64,000 bases of DNA from Cyrtodaria siliqua (Eukaryota; Mollusca; Bivalvia; Adapedonta; Hiatellidae). The position numbers were made by a program, and so were the translations under genes. Position 1 is the first letter of the stretch; every line of letters starts with the position of its first letter. The stretch spans positions 62,001-126,000 of the forward strand of contig JAWPHD010001228.1 of assembly GCA_037043455.1 (NCBI GenBank), written 5' to 3'. Below are positions 1-12,984 of this stretch, one piece after another. Under the pieces are notes generated by a model that did not search any database, was not told the DNA's origin, and saw nothing but the letters and a program-made list of their open reading frames with translations.

Positions 1-365
1 GATTTAGTGGTCTCCACCCTTGCATATGTTTTGTATAATCGTAGTAATGATTAATCCCTGTTAAACCGTGGTAAAAGTGTTGTAAAATGTTGTATGAAAA
101 TATCACATTCCATGTCACCGTCATATCTTTGGGATGGCTAAAATGGCCCTACTATTGACATTTTAAAGAATAAATTGCTCGGGACTAGATGACACAAATG
201 ATAGCAAGCAGTTTTCACTACCGACTATGGGTTATTATAGTCTTTTTAGAAGTAAATAACAACAAAATAAAACTGTCCGCTTTGAGCAAAAACAAAAGTT
301 AATAAGTTGTTGTTTTCGACAGTACTTGAGCACAACTTATTGGAAGCTGAGACATTAACCATACA

Positions 366-687
366 TTAAAGGGACACACGGCGATCTTGATTTTTTAAAA
401 ACTCACGGCGTCCCGTTAGTTTTTCTCTTCACTTGCATTTGTTCAATCATTAATATTAATTGTTCGAATAGTTAAAAGCAAATTATATTTACATATTACT
501 AACATTTTATAATAGTGCATCAATAATACATTTAAAAAATTGGTGAAATAATGAAGATAATTGAAATTTCAAGTTTTTATTTAATCATATGCAAGCAGTT
601 TTAAAGCCAAAATGACGCAGGATAAGTAAATTGAGGAGCACATTTTAATGTTTGAATAAAACTCAAGATTGCCATGTGTCCCTTTAA
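366..687. mobile_element. MITE-like element with TTAA-flanked inverted repeats
   Basis: The left end 370-390 (AGGGACACACGGCGATCTTGA, shown for its 21-bp length only as AGGGACACAC...ATCTTGA) matches the reverse complement of 663-683 at 19 of 21 positions. Both ends abut TTAA (366-369 and 684-687), the target duplication expected of piggyBac-type transposition. The 270-bp interior is AT-rich and has no ORF, so it is non-autonomous. Family assignment is inference; the inverted ends and TTAA are seen directly. Confidence 0.7.
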
Positions 688-3663
688 AGTCAAGTTTCGT
701 CTAATGTAAAGGTACTTATTTGCTAACAGTTGACTTAATTAGTGAGCATAAACAAACGGCGGATGTAACCATCCAACATTCGTCGGCCATGGGGTCTGTT
801 AAACAATGGAGACATTTGAGAGATGATTATCAGTGTACGGATCGTCAATTTTCTTGGAAAATCTCATAAAGCGACAGTTATTTATATTTGCATGATTATG
901 GATTGTTTTAAACTACAATACAACTTCGGTTTCATTGTACTTACACTAAGGCATATTTCTTCATGTGTGACGCCTAATTTTAAAAGCTATTCGTAAAGTT
1001 AAGCATGGCAAGCAGTTGACTTTATGAAACATCTATTTTATTGGCGAAAGATAATACATTCTCGATGAAAAAATAAGCCTTCAGTAAGTTTTAAGTTTTA
1101 AGAGCCTGACATGTTTGTGCATTGCATATCAGTTAAGAGTATTCTTCACGGGCAAGTTGCAAGCTTTTACAATTGTGTTACATGTACATCCACGTTGACT
1201 TTTATTTCATCTTCTATGTAGATAGGGGAATGATAAAATTCGGATACATATCTATCTTTCAAATGGAAATCTACCAAATGATTGATAAATCAAACATACG
1301 CCAATCTGGGGCATGATTAAATTATATAGGTTGCTGCATTTATCAAGTATTATGTTGGGCAGTTAAATTCAATGCATTCACAATTTCAGCAGCTTTTGTA
1401 CAATGTACAATAGTCCAATGGATTTAACTTATATTCCTATAGGTAACTATTCGATACAACAAACATACTGGCACTGATGGCATAACTTATGAACTTATTA
1501 TAATTGCATGGATAATGTGCTGTTTGTGGATTTGAATATCGTGAATGCGTGTTTGTGTTTGTCATTTAATAACGTTGATTTATCAATGTCCTTATTTGTT
1601 AGGACTTAACGTATATTACGTTATCTTTTGTCTTAAGAGTGTTCATATGTATTTGATCATTTATATATGTACTTGTGTGTGTTGGGTTAAAATATTTTGT
1701 CATATAATGTAATTCTTTCGTATCACATTATACCCTATTAGTTTGAAATGCTCTACGGGTTAGTTAGTTATTTATATATATATTGCTATGGCTCGTTATA
1801 AACCTCATGTCTATTTCTGCTAGCAAGCTGTCTACTTCTGTGGAATATGTTTCAGTTACAGAATATTGTCGAGAATGAGAGAATCTCGTCTATTCACTAT
1901 ACTGTGATCGTTTGCCTCTAAACTATGCGAGTAACTCGCAGGCTGATCAGGGTTTACAATGTTCGGCTGCTTATTAGTCATTTTACAAAAAACGCTCCTT
2001 TGTCACATAAATGGAATCGTCTTAATTCAAATTAAGAACAGTCCATTATATATATGTAGTGGGGTAAGGGTTAAAGTAATACTTTATTACGTACTTCAGC
2101 AAGACTTTTTACTGCAGTTGTTTTAGAGATCATGATCAAAATAAGTAAGTTTTATTACACAGGGGAAAAACACTAGTCTACGTACTTTTCGTATATTGTA
2201 AAAGATAATGCGCATAGTGCAGCGTCCCTTGAACTGTTCCTATGTGTTCGTATTGTGTTTATCTCTGTAATTATTTCATTAGAATCATATTCCCAAGGAA
2301 CAATTGCTATACAATAGATAGCACGAGGCGGTGCCTGTTTGATTATAACACTATATATACCCGATTAAGTTTTAATAAACCATCAAACTGTACCTTATCG
2401 ACCCTTCTGAGATATGTTAAACCAGATAATCTTAGAAGAATAGAATTCGGCCGAATAATACTATATAGGTGATACAGAGGTATTACTATTATTGATATTT
2501 CGTTTTGTTATGTGTATCGGGAATAGTTCACTTTTTATACTTGAAAAAAGACCGCCAAGCTGTTAAACATATCCGACGGTCATTATTTAATGGGGGTAAA
2601 AAAACGTAACATAGGGGAGTCTCTAGAATGCTGGGTTATCAATATAAGGCTAGTGCCTATAATTTACCTAAACTAAGGTTTTTACATGAATGTAATTTAT
2701 GTGCTTATAAAAGAGTTGAGTTGATTTGGTTTTATGGCGCACCAAAACACAAAAAGACCCCACCTCTATGTACATCGGGATAAAACATGCAGAATAGCAA
2801 CTCTGCAAAACTAGGCATATAAAAGAAGACATATGTTTAAAGAAAACACGACTTCGAATTCAACTTTTGCTTTGCTTAAGTTTTCGAGCGGGTTCAACCA
2901 TTTTCAAAGAACTCCTTTCGAGTAATTCCAAAAAAATTACTTGACACATATACTTTTATTCGGTCAATGCGTGTGGAAGCGGGAAAAGTTCCTACAGAAA
3001 CGTATTATAAAGCGGAAGCTTCACTTCCGGCAGGGTGATTTGTTGTTTGCTTACCAAGACTGCTTGACCAGTAGGACAATTTGAAAGGTCTTAAAATAAT
3101 GAAATTAATAAGGCGATCGTCAACTTGTTTATTTGGATACACGGCATGGGATTGACATTTATCATTATAGAAATTCGCCTTGCGCGGGCACGTATGGAGG
3201 CGAGAGGAATGTAAAACAGCCGTACCGTGCGACGATTGTTTCAATCAAGTTGCGGTGTGCGATAGGGATGCCCTCTTGGAGATTAGGTTCTTCATAACAA
3301 ACATTATCAGTATCTCTTTCGCACCAGCGTTAGTAGTGTTATCAAAGATAACCACTACAATACAAACGGATTTAAAGATTTGGGTTTTAATAATTTTACA
3401 GGATTATTCATGTATTTCTTTCCCAATAATGGGAAAAGGGATTGTCCGAGGAATTAGGGTAAAAGTAGGTATCAGGGTCAAATGATGCTATATATTTGAA
3501 GTCAAAGTGAGGTTGCTGTTCTTATTGATTTGAGTGTTATTGAAGTAACATATGTACACTTGTCAACTTGTTTCATTTTGCCTGTCTATATTTATAGTTA
3601 AATGGGATACGGTGTGTCAAAGTTGATTTTATAATTTTAATTGACTATAAAAAAAACGTTACT
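688..3663. other. Intergenic or upstream region, no gene recognised
   Basis: AT-rich sequence with only short ORFs (longest about 100 codons at 3180-3485) that resemble no family I know. No tandem array is seen. It probably holds the promoter and 5' untranslated exon(s) of the HNF4 gene, since that gene's first recognised coding exon starts near 3664 or 3725, but no promoter element could be assigned with confidence. Confidence 0.5.
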
Positions 3664-4192
3664 ATGTTGTACAAGACTGTGAGTGATCTAGAAGCTGAAA
3701 CGAGATTAATTTGTTCTTTTCTAGATTCGTCTTCGAGAGACCAGCAGTACTTTTATTACGATGGTAAGTCTACTTTTCGTCTTTGATAACTTAAAAAAAC
3801 CTCTATTTTTCCAGTGCAATACCTGTATTAATGGTCTATGTTTACAGTGCAATACCTGTATTAATGGTCTTCTTTTTGTTTAAATTAAGGTTAGTTAGTA
3901 TAGACAGCACAACAAAATAAATATAAAAGCTTTTAAACTTAATTGTTCAATTAAAATACTTTTTACATTGTATTTTGATTTTTGGATTAGAAACACTTAA
4001 TTTTTTGTAGGCCTATAATTATGTTGCTGTTTGTTTCTTCATTTTTAAAAAATATATATTATTATTATTGAGTCGAAAGTATTTATATAGTATACCGTTA
4101 TAATAAAATAATTAAAATAAAATTATGTGTGTGATAATTGCAGTAATATAATAATACTAGTAATAGTAATTTAATATTAATAAATTATTATT

Positions 4193-4237
<45 letters not shown>

Positions 4238-4273
4238 TAATAATAATAATTATTATTATTATTATTATTATAT

Positions 4274-4318
<45 letters not shown>

Positions 4319-7300
4319 CATTATTATTATAATTAGTAGTAGTAGTAGTAGTAGTAGTATATTATTATTATTATTGTTATAATTATTATTATATAATTAT
4401 TAGTATTAGTATTATTAGTATTATTAGTATTAGTATTTTATTATTATATTAATTAGTGTTACCAATGCTATACTGTATCTTAATTTAACATAACTTTAAA
4501 CATAATAAATGTAAATGTAGTGCAACTTGAGAAACTTGCATCGTGGTAAAAGTGTTTGTAGTTCCAGTTTAATCATGAACATATCAAAGATGAAAATGTT
4601 TCATCACTGCCAAGCATCTGTAACAACTTGCTAGCACGCTCAACAAGCATCTGTAACAACTTGCTAGCACGCACAACAACTAGCTAGCACGCACAACAAC
4701 TTGCTAGCATGCACAACAAACATATGTAACAACTTGCTAGCACGTACAACAACAGCACGCACAACAACTTGCTAGCATGCACAACAACTTGCTAGCACGC
4801 ACAACAACTTGCTAGCACGCACAACAACTTGCTAGCACGCACAACAACTTGCTAGCACGCACAACAACTTGCTAGAACGCACAACAACTTGCTAGCACGC
4901 ACAACAAACATATGTAACAAGTTGCTAGCACGCACAACAACAGCACGCACAACAACTTGCTAGCACGCACAACAACAGCACGCACAACAACTTGCTAGCA
5001 CGCACAACAAACATATGTAACAACTTGCTAGCACGCACAACAACAGCACGCACAACAACTTGCTAGCACGCACAACAACTTGCTAGAACAACTTGCTAGC
5101 ACGCACATTAACTTGCTAGCACGCACACGTGAATGAATATATACTCAAGCGTATCACTTGTATCACAACGTCCACATTGTCATTTGCATTTAAGATGGTG
5201 AGGCGATCGGGTTACAGACAATCGGGACTGCGGGACTACAGACCCTGAGTGCCCCTAGTTCCCCGACCCAGGGGATCAGTCAGTTCTGTGCAATATGTAG
5301 AGACAGGGCAACGGGGAAGCATTATGGAGCCGCCAGCTGTGATGGGTGTAAGGGATTTTTCAGGTAAGTTTCATTACATATAGTATAATTAAATGACAAT
5401 ACATTATTTTGGTTATTTAGAGCCGTTCTCACAGAAAGAGGGTAATAAACTAATAAATAATGATGTCATTTTTAAAGTGTATTGGTAAAATACATTGATG
5501 ACAAGGAGGAGGAGGGTATAAGGCATGCAAACAATTATCTGCAAATTATTATATTTGACAGAAAACATGACAAAGACAAAACAATATTAAAGTTTACACT
5601 TTTTTTACAGACGCAGTGTGAGAAAGAACCACCAATACTCGTGCAGATTCAACAGAAATTGTATCGTAGACAAGGACAAACGTAATCAATGCAGATACTG
5701 TAGATTAAAGAAATGTTTCAGAGCTGGAATGAAAAAAGAAGGTAAGAATACATTATTTTGACATTGATTTAGCAGATTATACCGTATGTGTAATTGTGGT
5801 TGGTAGATTGACGAGAGGTTACATAACAGCTGAAACAAACAGACGATGAATACAACAAGTACTCTACAGTGTAATTAGCATGGTGTACACAATGGTTTAT
5901 AAAGTTACACGTTTTATATTTCTATTCTTTATGATTTAAATGTACGTACCGAAAGAAATTCTAAAGCATAAGAGATGTGCTATGCTTGCATATCGAACAA
6001 GGATATCCGTCATTTTTACCGGGGCTAGATACTTCCATCTCACCCTAGGGTCGAGATAAAATTCACGCGCGCCAACATCCGGTATTCAGGAAAACATGCA
6101 TAACGTTAGTAGCTGGCGGCGTCAGCGCACAACATGTCTCTGATGTGCAAGAAAAAAATCTATCATGGGTATTCGGTTGAGATAGCGAATTCCGTTTTAA
6201 TCTGAACCTCGGGTTGGAATTCCCTATCTTCACCAGATACCCATGAAATATTCTTATAATACAACACATGCAAGTAGGATACGCCTATAATTGCTAAGTG
6301 TGAATAGTGGTCAACATTTATCCTAGGTGCGCTATTTTACCTTTAAATTAAAAATCGACTGATCGTATAAAACCTCCTTTCACTTCTTTAAAAAAAAATG
6401 GCGAGTGGTTTATGACTAATGGCGAGTGGTTTATGACTAATGGCGAGTGGTTTAGTGGTTTATGACTAATGGCGAGTGGTTTATGACTAATGGCGAGTGG
6501 TTTATGACTACACATACTCGAGGACATTAAAAACGCCTCACTGAAAATAAACTAAGATTATATAGTAATTTAAATATTTTATTTCAAAATTAGGTGTGAG
6601 TATACATAATTGATTTTTTCACTTCATCATATAAAATAGACATTAGATTATTGTAAAATCCGGTTTTGAATAGGCTATCGCGGCATTAGTTTAAACATTG
6701 CATGAACAAATATTGAATCTATATACATGGGGCGTTTTTTAAAGTCCACTAGTGTATATGATATTTATATTGTGCCATAAAAGCTATAGCTGCACTGACA
6801 TGTTTTGATATATGATATTTCTGTTCTGCCGTATAGCTGTACAGAACGAACGAGACAGAATCAGCGTGAGGCGGACGAGTTACGATGACCTGGGTCACAA
6901 TGGCGCTCTGTCCGTCAGTACGCTGCTTAACGCTGAAATACTCTCTAGACAGGTATACTTTAATTATAAATCAGTTTTTAATTAATAAGTTAAATCAAAG
7001 AGTTTAATATGTTTATGAAGATCTCATAACATAATTGAATTGGGTTTTAAGACGCACGAACATATGAAAGGTTATATGGCGCCTGAAAGGTTATATGGCG
7101 CCTTGAAAGGTTATATGGCGCCCTCATAGGTACACTATTTCCGAAAATGCATATGTTTATATTAACAAATCATCCACTGTTTGTTCCGTAGACTGCGTCA
7201 CCGTCGGTTACTATATATATTATTTGTTCCGTAGATTCCGTCACCGTCAGTTACTATATATACTATTTGTTCCGTAGATTCCGTCACCGTCGGTTACTAT

Positions 7301-10214
7301 ATATATTATTTGTTCCGTAGATTGCGTCGCCGTCGATGACTATGGAGGACCTGTCCCAGAAGCGTATTGCCACGGCCAACGACGTGTGCGACTCCATGAA
7401 ACAGCAGCTGCTGATATTGGTAGAGTGGGCTAAGTACATACCCTGTTTCTGTGAGCTTCCCTTGGATGACCAGGTATGTGTCCTTGTTTTATACTATATA
7501 AATACCGTATACGAAGTCCTATTTATGATTTGTGAAACTAGTTAAGTACATATGTACCAAATTAAATTGTTCAAGTACTGAGTCATACTGCGAACGATAT
7601 TTAGATGACATTTAGATATTTTTATGACATCACTTACTGCGCACGCCTTTCTATGCAAGGGCCATCTGCATGCTACAAAAAATGTCAAGATCTTATAATT
7701 AAACAAGGTTAGTTAGTTTTGCACACGTTTCAGTTTCAACTACGATTGCTAGTTCCAGTCGTTCCTCTTGTCGTTTGGTTTGACTCTTGGTTATTTGAAA
7801 ATACGTTGTTTTCCCCATGAAATCACGTTTATTTTTACATTTCAGGTGGCATTATTACGGGCACATGCTGGTGAACATTTAATGTTAGGAGTTGCCAGAC
7901 GTTCAATCCCCTATAACGACATCCTCTTACTCGGTAACGACTGCGTGATTCCCAGAAACACACCGGAAATTGACATAGGACGCGTCGGTGTCCGAGTCTT
8001 AGACGAATTGACCACTCCCCTACGCGACGTGCAGATAGACGATTCTGAATTTGCTTGCTTGAAAGCAATAGTGTTTTTTGACCCAGGTAAAGATACCTCC
8101 TCCTTCATGTGCTATGGTGAAACTGTGTGTTGTCTTCTGTATAGTTACATCCAACAATAAATCACACAGCTGAGAACAACTATATGCGTATATAACAATT
8201 ACATACGAATTACATGATTAGTATTAACTTGCAATTTCAAATGTATGTTAGCGAGTGTAAGAACATTGAAAGAAATGAGTATTTGCGACACTTTTCTTAT
8301 TTGTCATACTCAAATAGCATAATACAGCAGACAAGTACTGTTTAGTAGAAACCTCACCATTAACTGTATAGTAGAAACCTCACCATTAACTGTATAGTAG
8401 AAACCTCACCATTAACTGTATAGTAGAAACCTCACCATTAACTGTATAGTAGAAACCTCACCATTAACTGTATAGTAGAAACCTCACCATTAACTGTATA
8501 GTAGAAACCGCACCATTAACTGTATAGTAGAAATCTCACCATTAACTGTATAGTAGAAACCTCACCATTAACTGTATAGTAGAAACCTCACCATTAACTG
8601 TATAGTAGAAACCTCACCATTAAGAAACCGAAAGGTAGAAAGCGTACATTTTCTTTTGATTTCATATGTTTTATTTATATATCTTCATGATTAAGTGACT
8701 GTTTTAAATCTTCATAATTAAAGGTAGCCAGTATTTGACATTCTATTAGTCTTTATTTGGATGACCTTTAAAACGACTATATATACGTATGAACGTTATA
8801 AGTGTTTGAAATTACGTTCAGTTCTTCTGTCGACACATCTCGTTTAACTAACAACATTCTTTTCTTCTTTTGCAGACGCAAAAGGCTTAAGCGAACCTAC
8901 CAAGATCAAATCATTCCGTTACCAAGTACAAGTAAACTTGGAAGACTACATCAACGATAGACAGTACGACTCCAGAGGGCGCTTCGGTGAAATACTCCTC
9001 CTACTTCCGGGGTTACAGAGTATCACGTGGCAGATGATAGAGCAGATTCAGTTCGCAAAGCTGTTTGGCATGGCTAATGTCGACAACCTTCTACAGGAGA
9101 TGCTACTTGGTGGTGCGTACCAAACTTTATCGACTTAAATGTTTGATTAAGTTTTGCATACAAAAGCAAATTTACTTTTGGCCAAGTTCTCTAAATACTA
9201 TTTAACACCATCCCACTTTCCACAAGAAATACAATTAAAGTATTTAAATAGCATGGCATTACCAGTTTTCATCAAGAGCTATTTAATAGTCAGGGTGGAT
9301 GGATACGATATGTTTACAATCTCTTTTAAACTCTGACATGTATGCATGATTGTGTCAGTAACGTATTTTGAAAGTTTGTGTTTTTGTTCATATGTGATAT
9401 TTAGACTATAATTAATTGCTTCATGCTTTACTTTATTTTATTAGATTTCACACATGACACTAAAACTGTTTAGCAAAACGTGTTATCTTTTATTAAAATG
9501 GCACTTGCAATGCGTTCTGGATATACTTTTGATAGTTTTGACCACTCAAGCTTATTGCCGAACGCTTACTATTTACCAAAGATATGACAAATGTTTATAT
9601 ATAGAAACATAGGTTCAAATCGATACGTTAGTTTCGACTGGTTTAATTTAGATGCGTTGCTTGCATAGTGTCGCAAGTCACGTTTAAAAAGCATCTCTTT
9701 TCTTACATTGACAGGTGCTTCTGCAGAGATGGCGCAGATTCCCTCACCAACAACGGGATCTGCTACACCTATATCTATGTCATCGACTCCACTGTCTATG
9801 TCGTCAACCCCGCTATCAATGTCACCGTCCATGATCATGAATACGATCAACTACAACGATGTCATGGCCGGGTCTGATGACGACGATTCCATTAATATTG
9901 CAAGTTCTCTCGATGCGACTGTTAATGGATTTGGGGCTGGTTCTCACAGTCCTTCGCTTGTCGGCAATGGAATGAGTTCTCATCATTTTCTACCACCATT
10001 GCATTTGGACAATTCCCCGCAGCCGGCGGTATCGCCCTCGGACCCAAATCTTAATATGTTCGGGAGTCCACCTGGCATGCATAGTCAACTGATGAATGTA
10101 GTCAATCCGATTAATAGATCCCCGATGTCGTCTCCAAATACTACAGTAGTGCATATAACAGAACCGTTCAATCTATCGACACTATCACAAAAGTTTAAAC
10201 AAGAAGTTATATAA
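3664..10214 (+). CDS. HNF4: Hepatocyte nuclear factor 4 (NR2A) orthologue, 8 coding exons
   Basis: Nuclear receptor that binds DR1 DNA as a homodimer and holds fatty acid in its ligand pocket (family knowledge). Exons: 3664-3763, 5195-5363, 5611-5741, 6837-6952, 7321-7473, 7846-8086, 8876-9112, 9715-10214; all junctions are GT-AG and phases match, giving 548 residues. DNA-binding domain: first finger C65/C68/C82/C85 with the HNF4 P-box CDGCKGFFR, second finger C101/C107/C117/C120, then [20 protein letters not shown]. The hinge reads [10 protein letters not shown]. The ligand-binding domain spans about 180-382, with [19 protein letters not shown] (residues 205-223) and the AF-2 helix NLLQEMLL. 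A 165-residue Ser/Pro/Met-rich F domain ends in KQEVI. The start is uncertain: ATG 3664 opens the frame, but a strong acceptor (ttgttcttttctag, ending 3724) could instead make 3725 the start of an internal exon, with the Met further upstream. Identity is secure. Confidence 0.95.
4187..4440. repeat. (AAT)n then (ATT)n microsatellite, HNF4 intron 1
   Basis: About 55 bp of AAT repeats run straight into about 75 bp of ATT repeats, followed by an AGT run (4333-4356) and interrupted ATT. Because ATT is the complement of AAT, the two blocks can pair as a long hairpin. A separate 2-copy repeat of about 30 bp (GCAATACCTGTATTAATGGT) lies just upstream at 3812-3871. Confidence 0.9.
4615..5125. repeat. 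20-bp minisatellite, HNF4 intron 1
   Basis: Tandem unit ACAACAACTTGCTAGCACGC with period 20 in the regular part (4791-4900), and shorter variants in which CTTGCTAG is lost (ACAACAGCACGC) or ACATATGTAACA is inserted. It contains the palindrome GCTAGC. It stops about 70 bp before the acceptor of the first zinc-finger exon. Confidence 0.9.
6398..6512. repeat. 21-bp minisatellite, HNF4 intron 3
   Basis: About five copies of ATGGCGAGTGGTTTATGACT(A), period 21, with one unit carrying an extra GGTTTAGT stretch. It lies mid-intron between the second zinc-finger exon and the hinge exon. Confidence 0.85.
7062..7126. repeat. Short tandem repeat, HNF4 intron 4
   Basis: Three near-identical copies of GAAAGGTTATATGGCGCC separated by 0-2 bases. 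No function is visible. Confidence 0.75.
7179..7337 (+). repeat. 43-bp tandem repeat duplicating the exon 5 splice acceptor
   Basis: Four copies of a unit with TTGTTCCGTAG, whose final AG falls at 7191, 7234, 7277 and 7320, exactly 43 bp apart. Each AG is followed by a degenerate copy of the first exon 5 bases (ATTCCGTCACCGTC). Only the AG at 7320 gives the HNF4 frame: 43 is not a multiple of 3, and the in-phase copy three units up (129 bp) reads into TAG at 7318-7320. So the array spans an intron-exon boundary and holds three decoy acceptors. Confidence 0.9.
8345..8624. repeat. 26-bp minisatellite, HNF4 intron 6
   Basis: About 11 almost identical copies of GTAGAAACCTCACCATTAAC plus TGTATA, period 26, differing at two or three sites in all. 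High identity suggests recent expansion or homogenisation. Confidence 0.92.
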
Positions 10215-11270
10215 GAAGTGATTTACAACTGATACTCTAATATTATCCAAACAACCGAAGTGAACCACGTTCTGCGAAAAACTGTACATACACTCAACAC
10301 TTCAGACTGTTCTTCCAGTCCAGCGAATGTCTAATAAGCGGTAGTCTACACAAAATGTGCACGAACTGTATACATAACAGGGTATTGAACATCATAGTGA
10401 ACGAACACTTGCAAAGAAACGTTTTGCGCGACAGTGACATGCATGTAATTATTGATAAAGTTCACATAAACGTGCATGCTAATTTGTCGTGTTTTTAATA
10501 ATCAGATTATGTATGTACATACAATTTATTGTAATATTCAGTAGCTTAACTTTGCTAAGCAGTTGAACAAATGTATGATCTCACAATGTTTCATCTCTTT
10601 TTATTATTGTATATGTTTTTTTTGTCACCCTCAGAGGATATGAAACCGTTATATTTAGGTCTTGTGTCAGGTTAGTCACGTGATCGAGTGCAGTATTTAA
10701 GATAGTTCTTCTGACTGTAAACAACACAACCTTCAAAACACAATCTTTTTTGACGGTACAGCTATTATTTACAAAATAATTACCTAAATGAGTTGTGATA
10801 TGTTTAATATTGAACTTCATGCAAAAACTCGCATTGTATGCCCAATTAATTACATAATATGCAATAAATATCTGTAAAAAATGTGTATGTATATATTGCA
10901 TGATTATTGCACCTGGGCCGATGGTTTACTGATTTTGAAAACAACAACACATACAAATCATGCGTTGCATTTCAACATGCCTCCACTCCCCGAGATCACA
11001 AGCTAAACGCTTCATTATTGTACAGGATTAAATTCATGGTTTATGTATAAATTTATTGTTATTTTCTATATCTATGTTGATATTTGTGCATGTTTTAAAA
11101 CGAGTGACTCTGCAAAGTTTACTATGGAATACCTGCGGTGACAAGTCAATCGTTAATTGCTCAATGGCAATCAATTATGAATGATCAATCGAAAGAATGA
11201 AATGCCTATTAAAACGTTATCATGTGTACAGTCTAGAATGTTGATAACATTTTCAATTAAAGTAATAAAA
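10215..11270 (+). other. HNF4 3' untranslated and flanking region
   Basis: No coding sequence recognised. Two canonical polyadenylation hexamers AATAAA lie at 10863-10868 and 11264-11269; either could end the HNF4 transcript, giving a 3' UTR of about 0.65 or 1.05 kb. No downstream element distinguishes them. Confidence 0.45.
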
Positions 11271-12208
11271 TATTCTCAAAAACTCAAAATATAAAACATC
11301 ATGGTATAAAATATGCATTCTGATCAAATATTGGCAATGGGCTATTAGCAAGTTGAAATTAGCAATTAGTAACATAAATGTAATTCTTATAATTCTAACA
11401 ATTTGCATACAGTTGTTTCTTCCCCATAGTTGTCAAATTCTCTGTACTGTCATCGTTTTTTGTAATTTAGCCAACATTGTACATTCCCGGGCAGTGATGT
11501 CACAAAATCACCATTCATCATATTACATTGTAGATGTTTTTTTTTTGTTGTTGTTTTTTCAATTTAAAAAGAGGCTAACATGAGTTTATTTTTAAGGATT
11601 AACTTTAATTGTTACAGTTTAATATGCCTTGCGTATAGAAGCAAACATGCACACACAAAACATGTATTTAAACGGTGGCATCACTGCTTTTGTTATTTTT
11701 AAATGATATTTTATGTAAAATGCACAATTGTACATTGTTAAACATTTGAAATTAATCTTATATTTTGCTCTATGTTTTTATTTTGCATTCCTTTAGCTCT
11801 AGTGACTAATAGGTTGTACTTCATGGTCTGTTGTCCGTCCGTCCATTCACCTTTTTATGTCAGCACTCTAGCGCTTTTATTTTTGCTTCCCATCTTACCA
11901 AACTTGACCAGAATAGTATTAACGATTAAAAATTGGAATAATTCTAAAACCATCAATAAGGTTAAATAAACATCAGAGTTATGACCCATTGGTGAAAAGT
12001 GCTATAGTTTGCCTTTTTAACACTCAAGTACCTTCATTTTCATCTGATCTTAACCAAACTTTGTCAGATTCTTAATATTAATCAAATCTTAGAAAGGTTT
12101 GAAAACCACCTTTATCGAAAGAAAAAAAAACAGTGCTCAGAGTTAAGCCCTTCATTTGTTGAAACATGCTATAGTTTGCTTTAATCTGTAGCTACTTCTT
12201 TTTCCGTT
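11271..12208. other. Intergenic, decayed mollusc-type repeat
   Basis: AT-rich with no gene. From about 11800 it carries phrases (GTCCGTCCGTCC, AAATAAACATCAGAGTTATG, recurring CTATAGTTTGC) typical of degraded interspersed repeats. The phrase around 11960 recurs at about 12650, after the 41-bp array. Confidence 0.45.
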
Positions 12209-12453
12209 TGATCTTCACCAAACGTGTATTGAATGCTTATAGCAATGATTGATCTTCACCAAACGTATACTGAATGCTTATAGCAATGTTTGATCTTTAC
12301 CAAACGTGTACTGAATGCTTATAGCAATGTTTGATCTTCACCAAACGTGTATGAATGCTTATAGCAATGTTTGATCTTCACCAAACGTGTACTGAATGCT
12401 TATAGCAATGTTTGGTCTTTATCAAATGTGTTCTGAATGCTTATAGCAATGTT
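12209..12453. repeat. 41-bp minisatellite (CTTCACCAAACGTGT type)
   Basis: Six copies of a unit with GATCTTCACCAAACGTGTAC and TGAATGCTTATAGCAATG, period 41. Its sequence is unrelated to the other 41-bp array that starts at 12985, so the equal period is probably chance. Confidence 0.85.
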
Positions 12454-12984
12454 TGAAGATCATATCTGACTCGCACTCATCCCTACCTTCAACGCTACAC
12501 CTACACCCCCATCTACACCTACACCCCATCCGCCATTTGTCTTTTGTTTTAAATGTTTATTTATTGAAGTTAACTAGGTCGTATACAATTCAAAAACTAG
12601 CCATATCGGGCTGGAAATCAGTCACGTTTAAAAACAACCATTATAGGAAAATAAACACCAGAGTTATGGACCCTGAATCATTAAAAATACTTGACCTGTT
12701 CTAAATGCTTGGATGAATTTGACAATCAGCCATAGCTGACAACCCCATCACCACTATGGTCCCAATCCTGCAACACCTTAATTGTTTTTCTTAAATATTT
12801 TATTTTATTAAGGTCATCTTTGAACACTTAAAAAACAATTTAAATAAACCATGAAAAATTGAGCCGACAGAAACATCAGAATGGTGAGCCTTGATTGACT
12901 AAAAGGTGATCTATTACGCTGATTATAACACCATATATAGATAATCCAGTCCCCACCTTCACCGCTCCAACCCATTAAAATTAA
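12454..12984. other. Intergenic, no gene seen
   Basis: Contains a short CTACACC-type run near 12485-12530 and decayed repeat sequence. No coding potential recognised. Confidence 0.4.

Noticed and set aside
3180..3485. 101-codon plus-strand ORF as first exon of HNF4
   Set aside because: No suitable donor in phase with the next exon was found and composition is not HNF4-like.
7768..8160. 130-codon ORF as a separate single-exon gene
   Set aside because: Only 7846-8086 is coding; it is HNF4 exon 6 between an acceptor and a donor. The rest is intron read-through.
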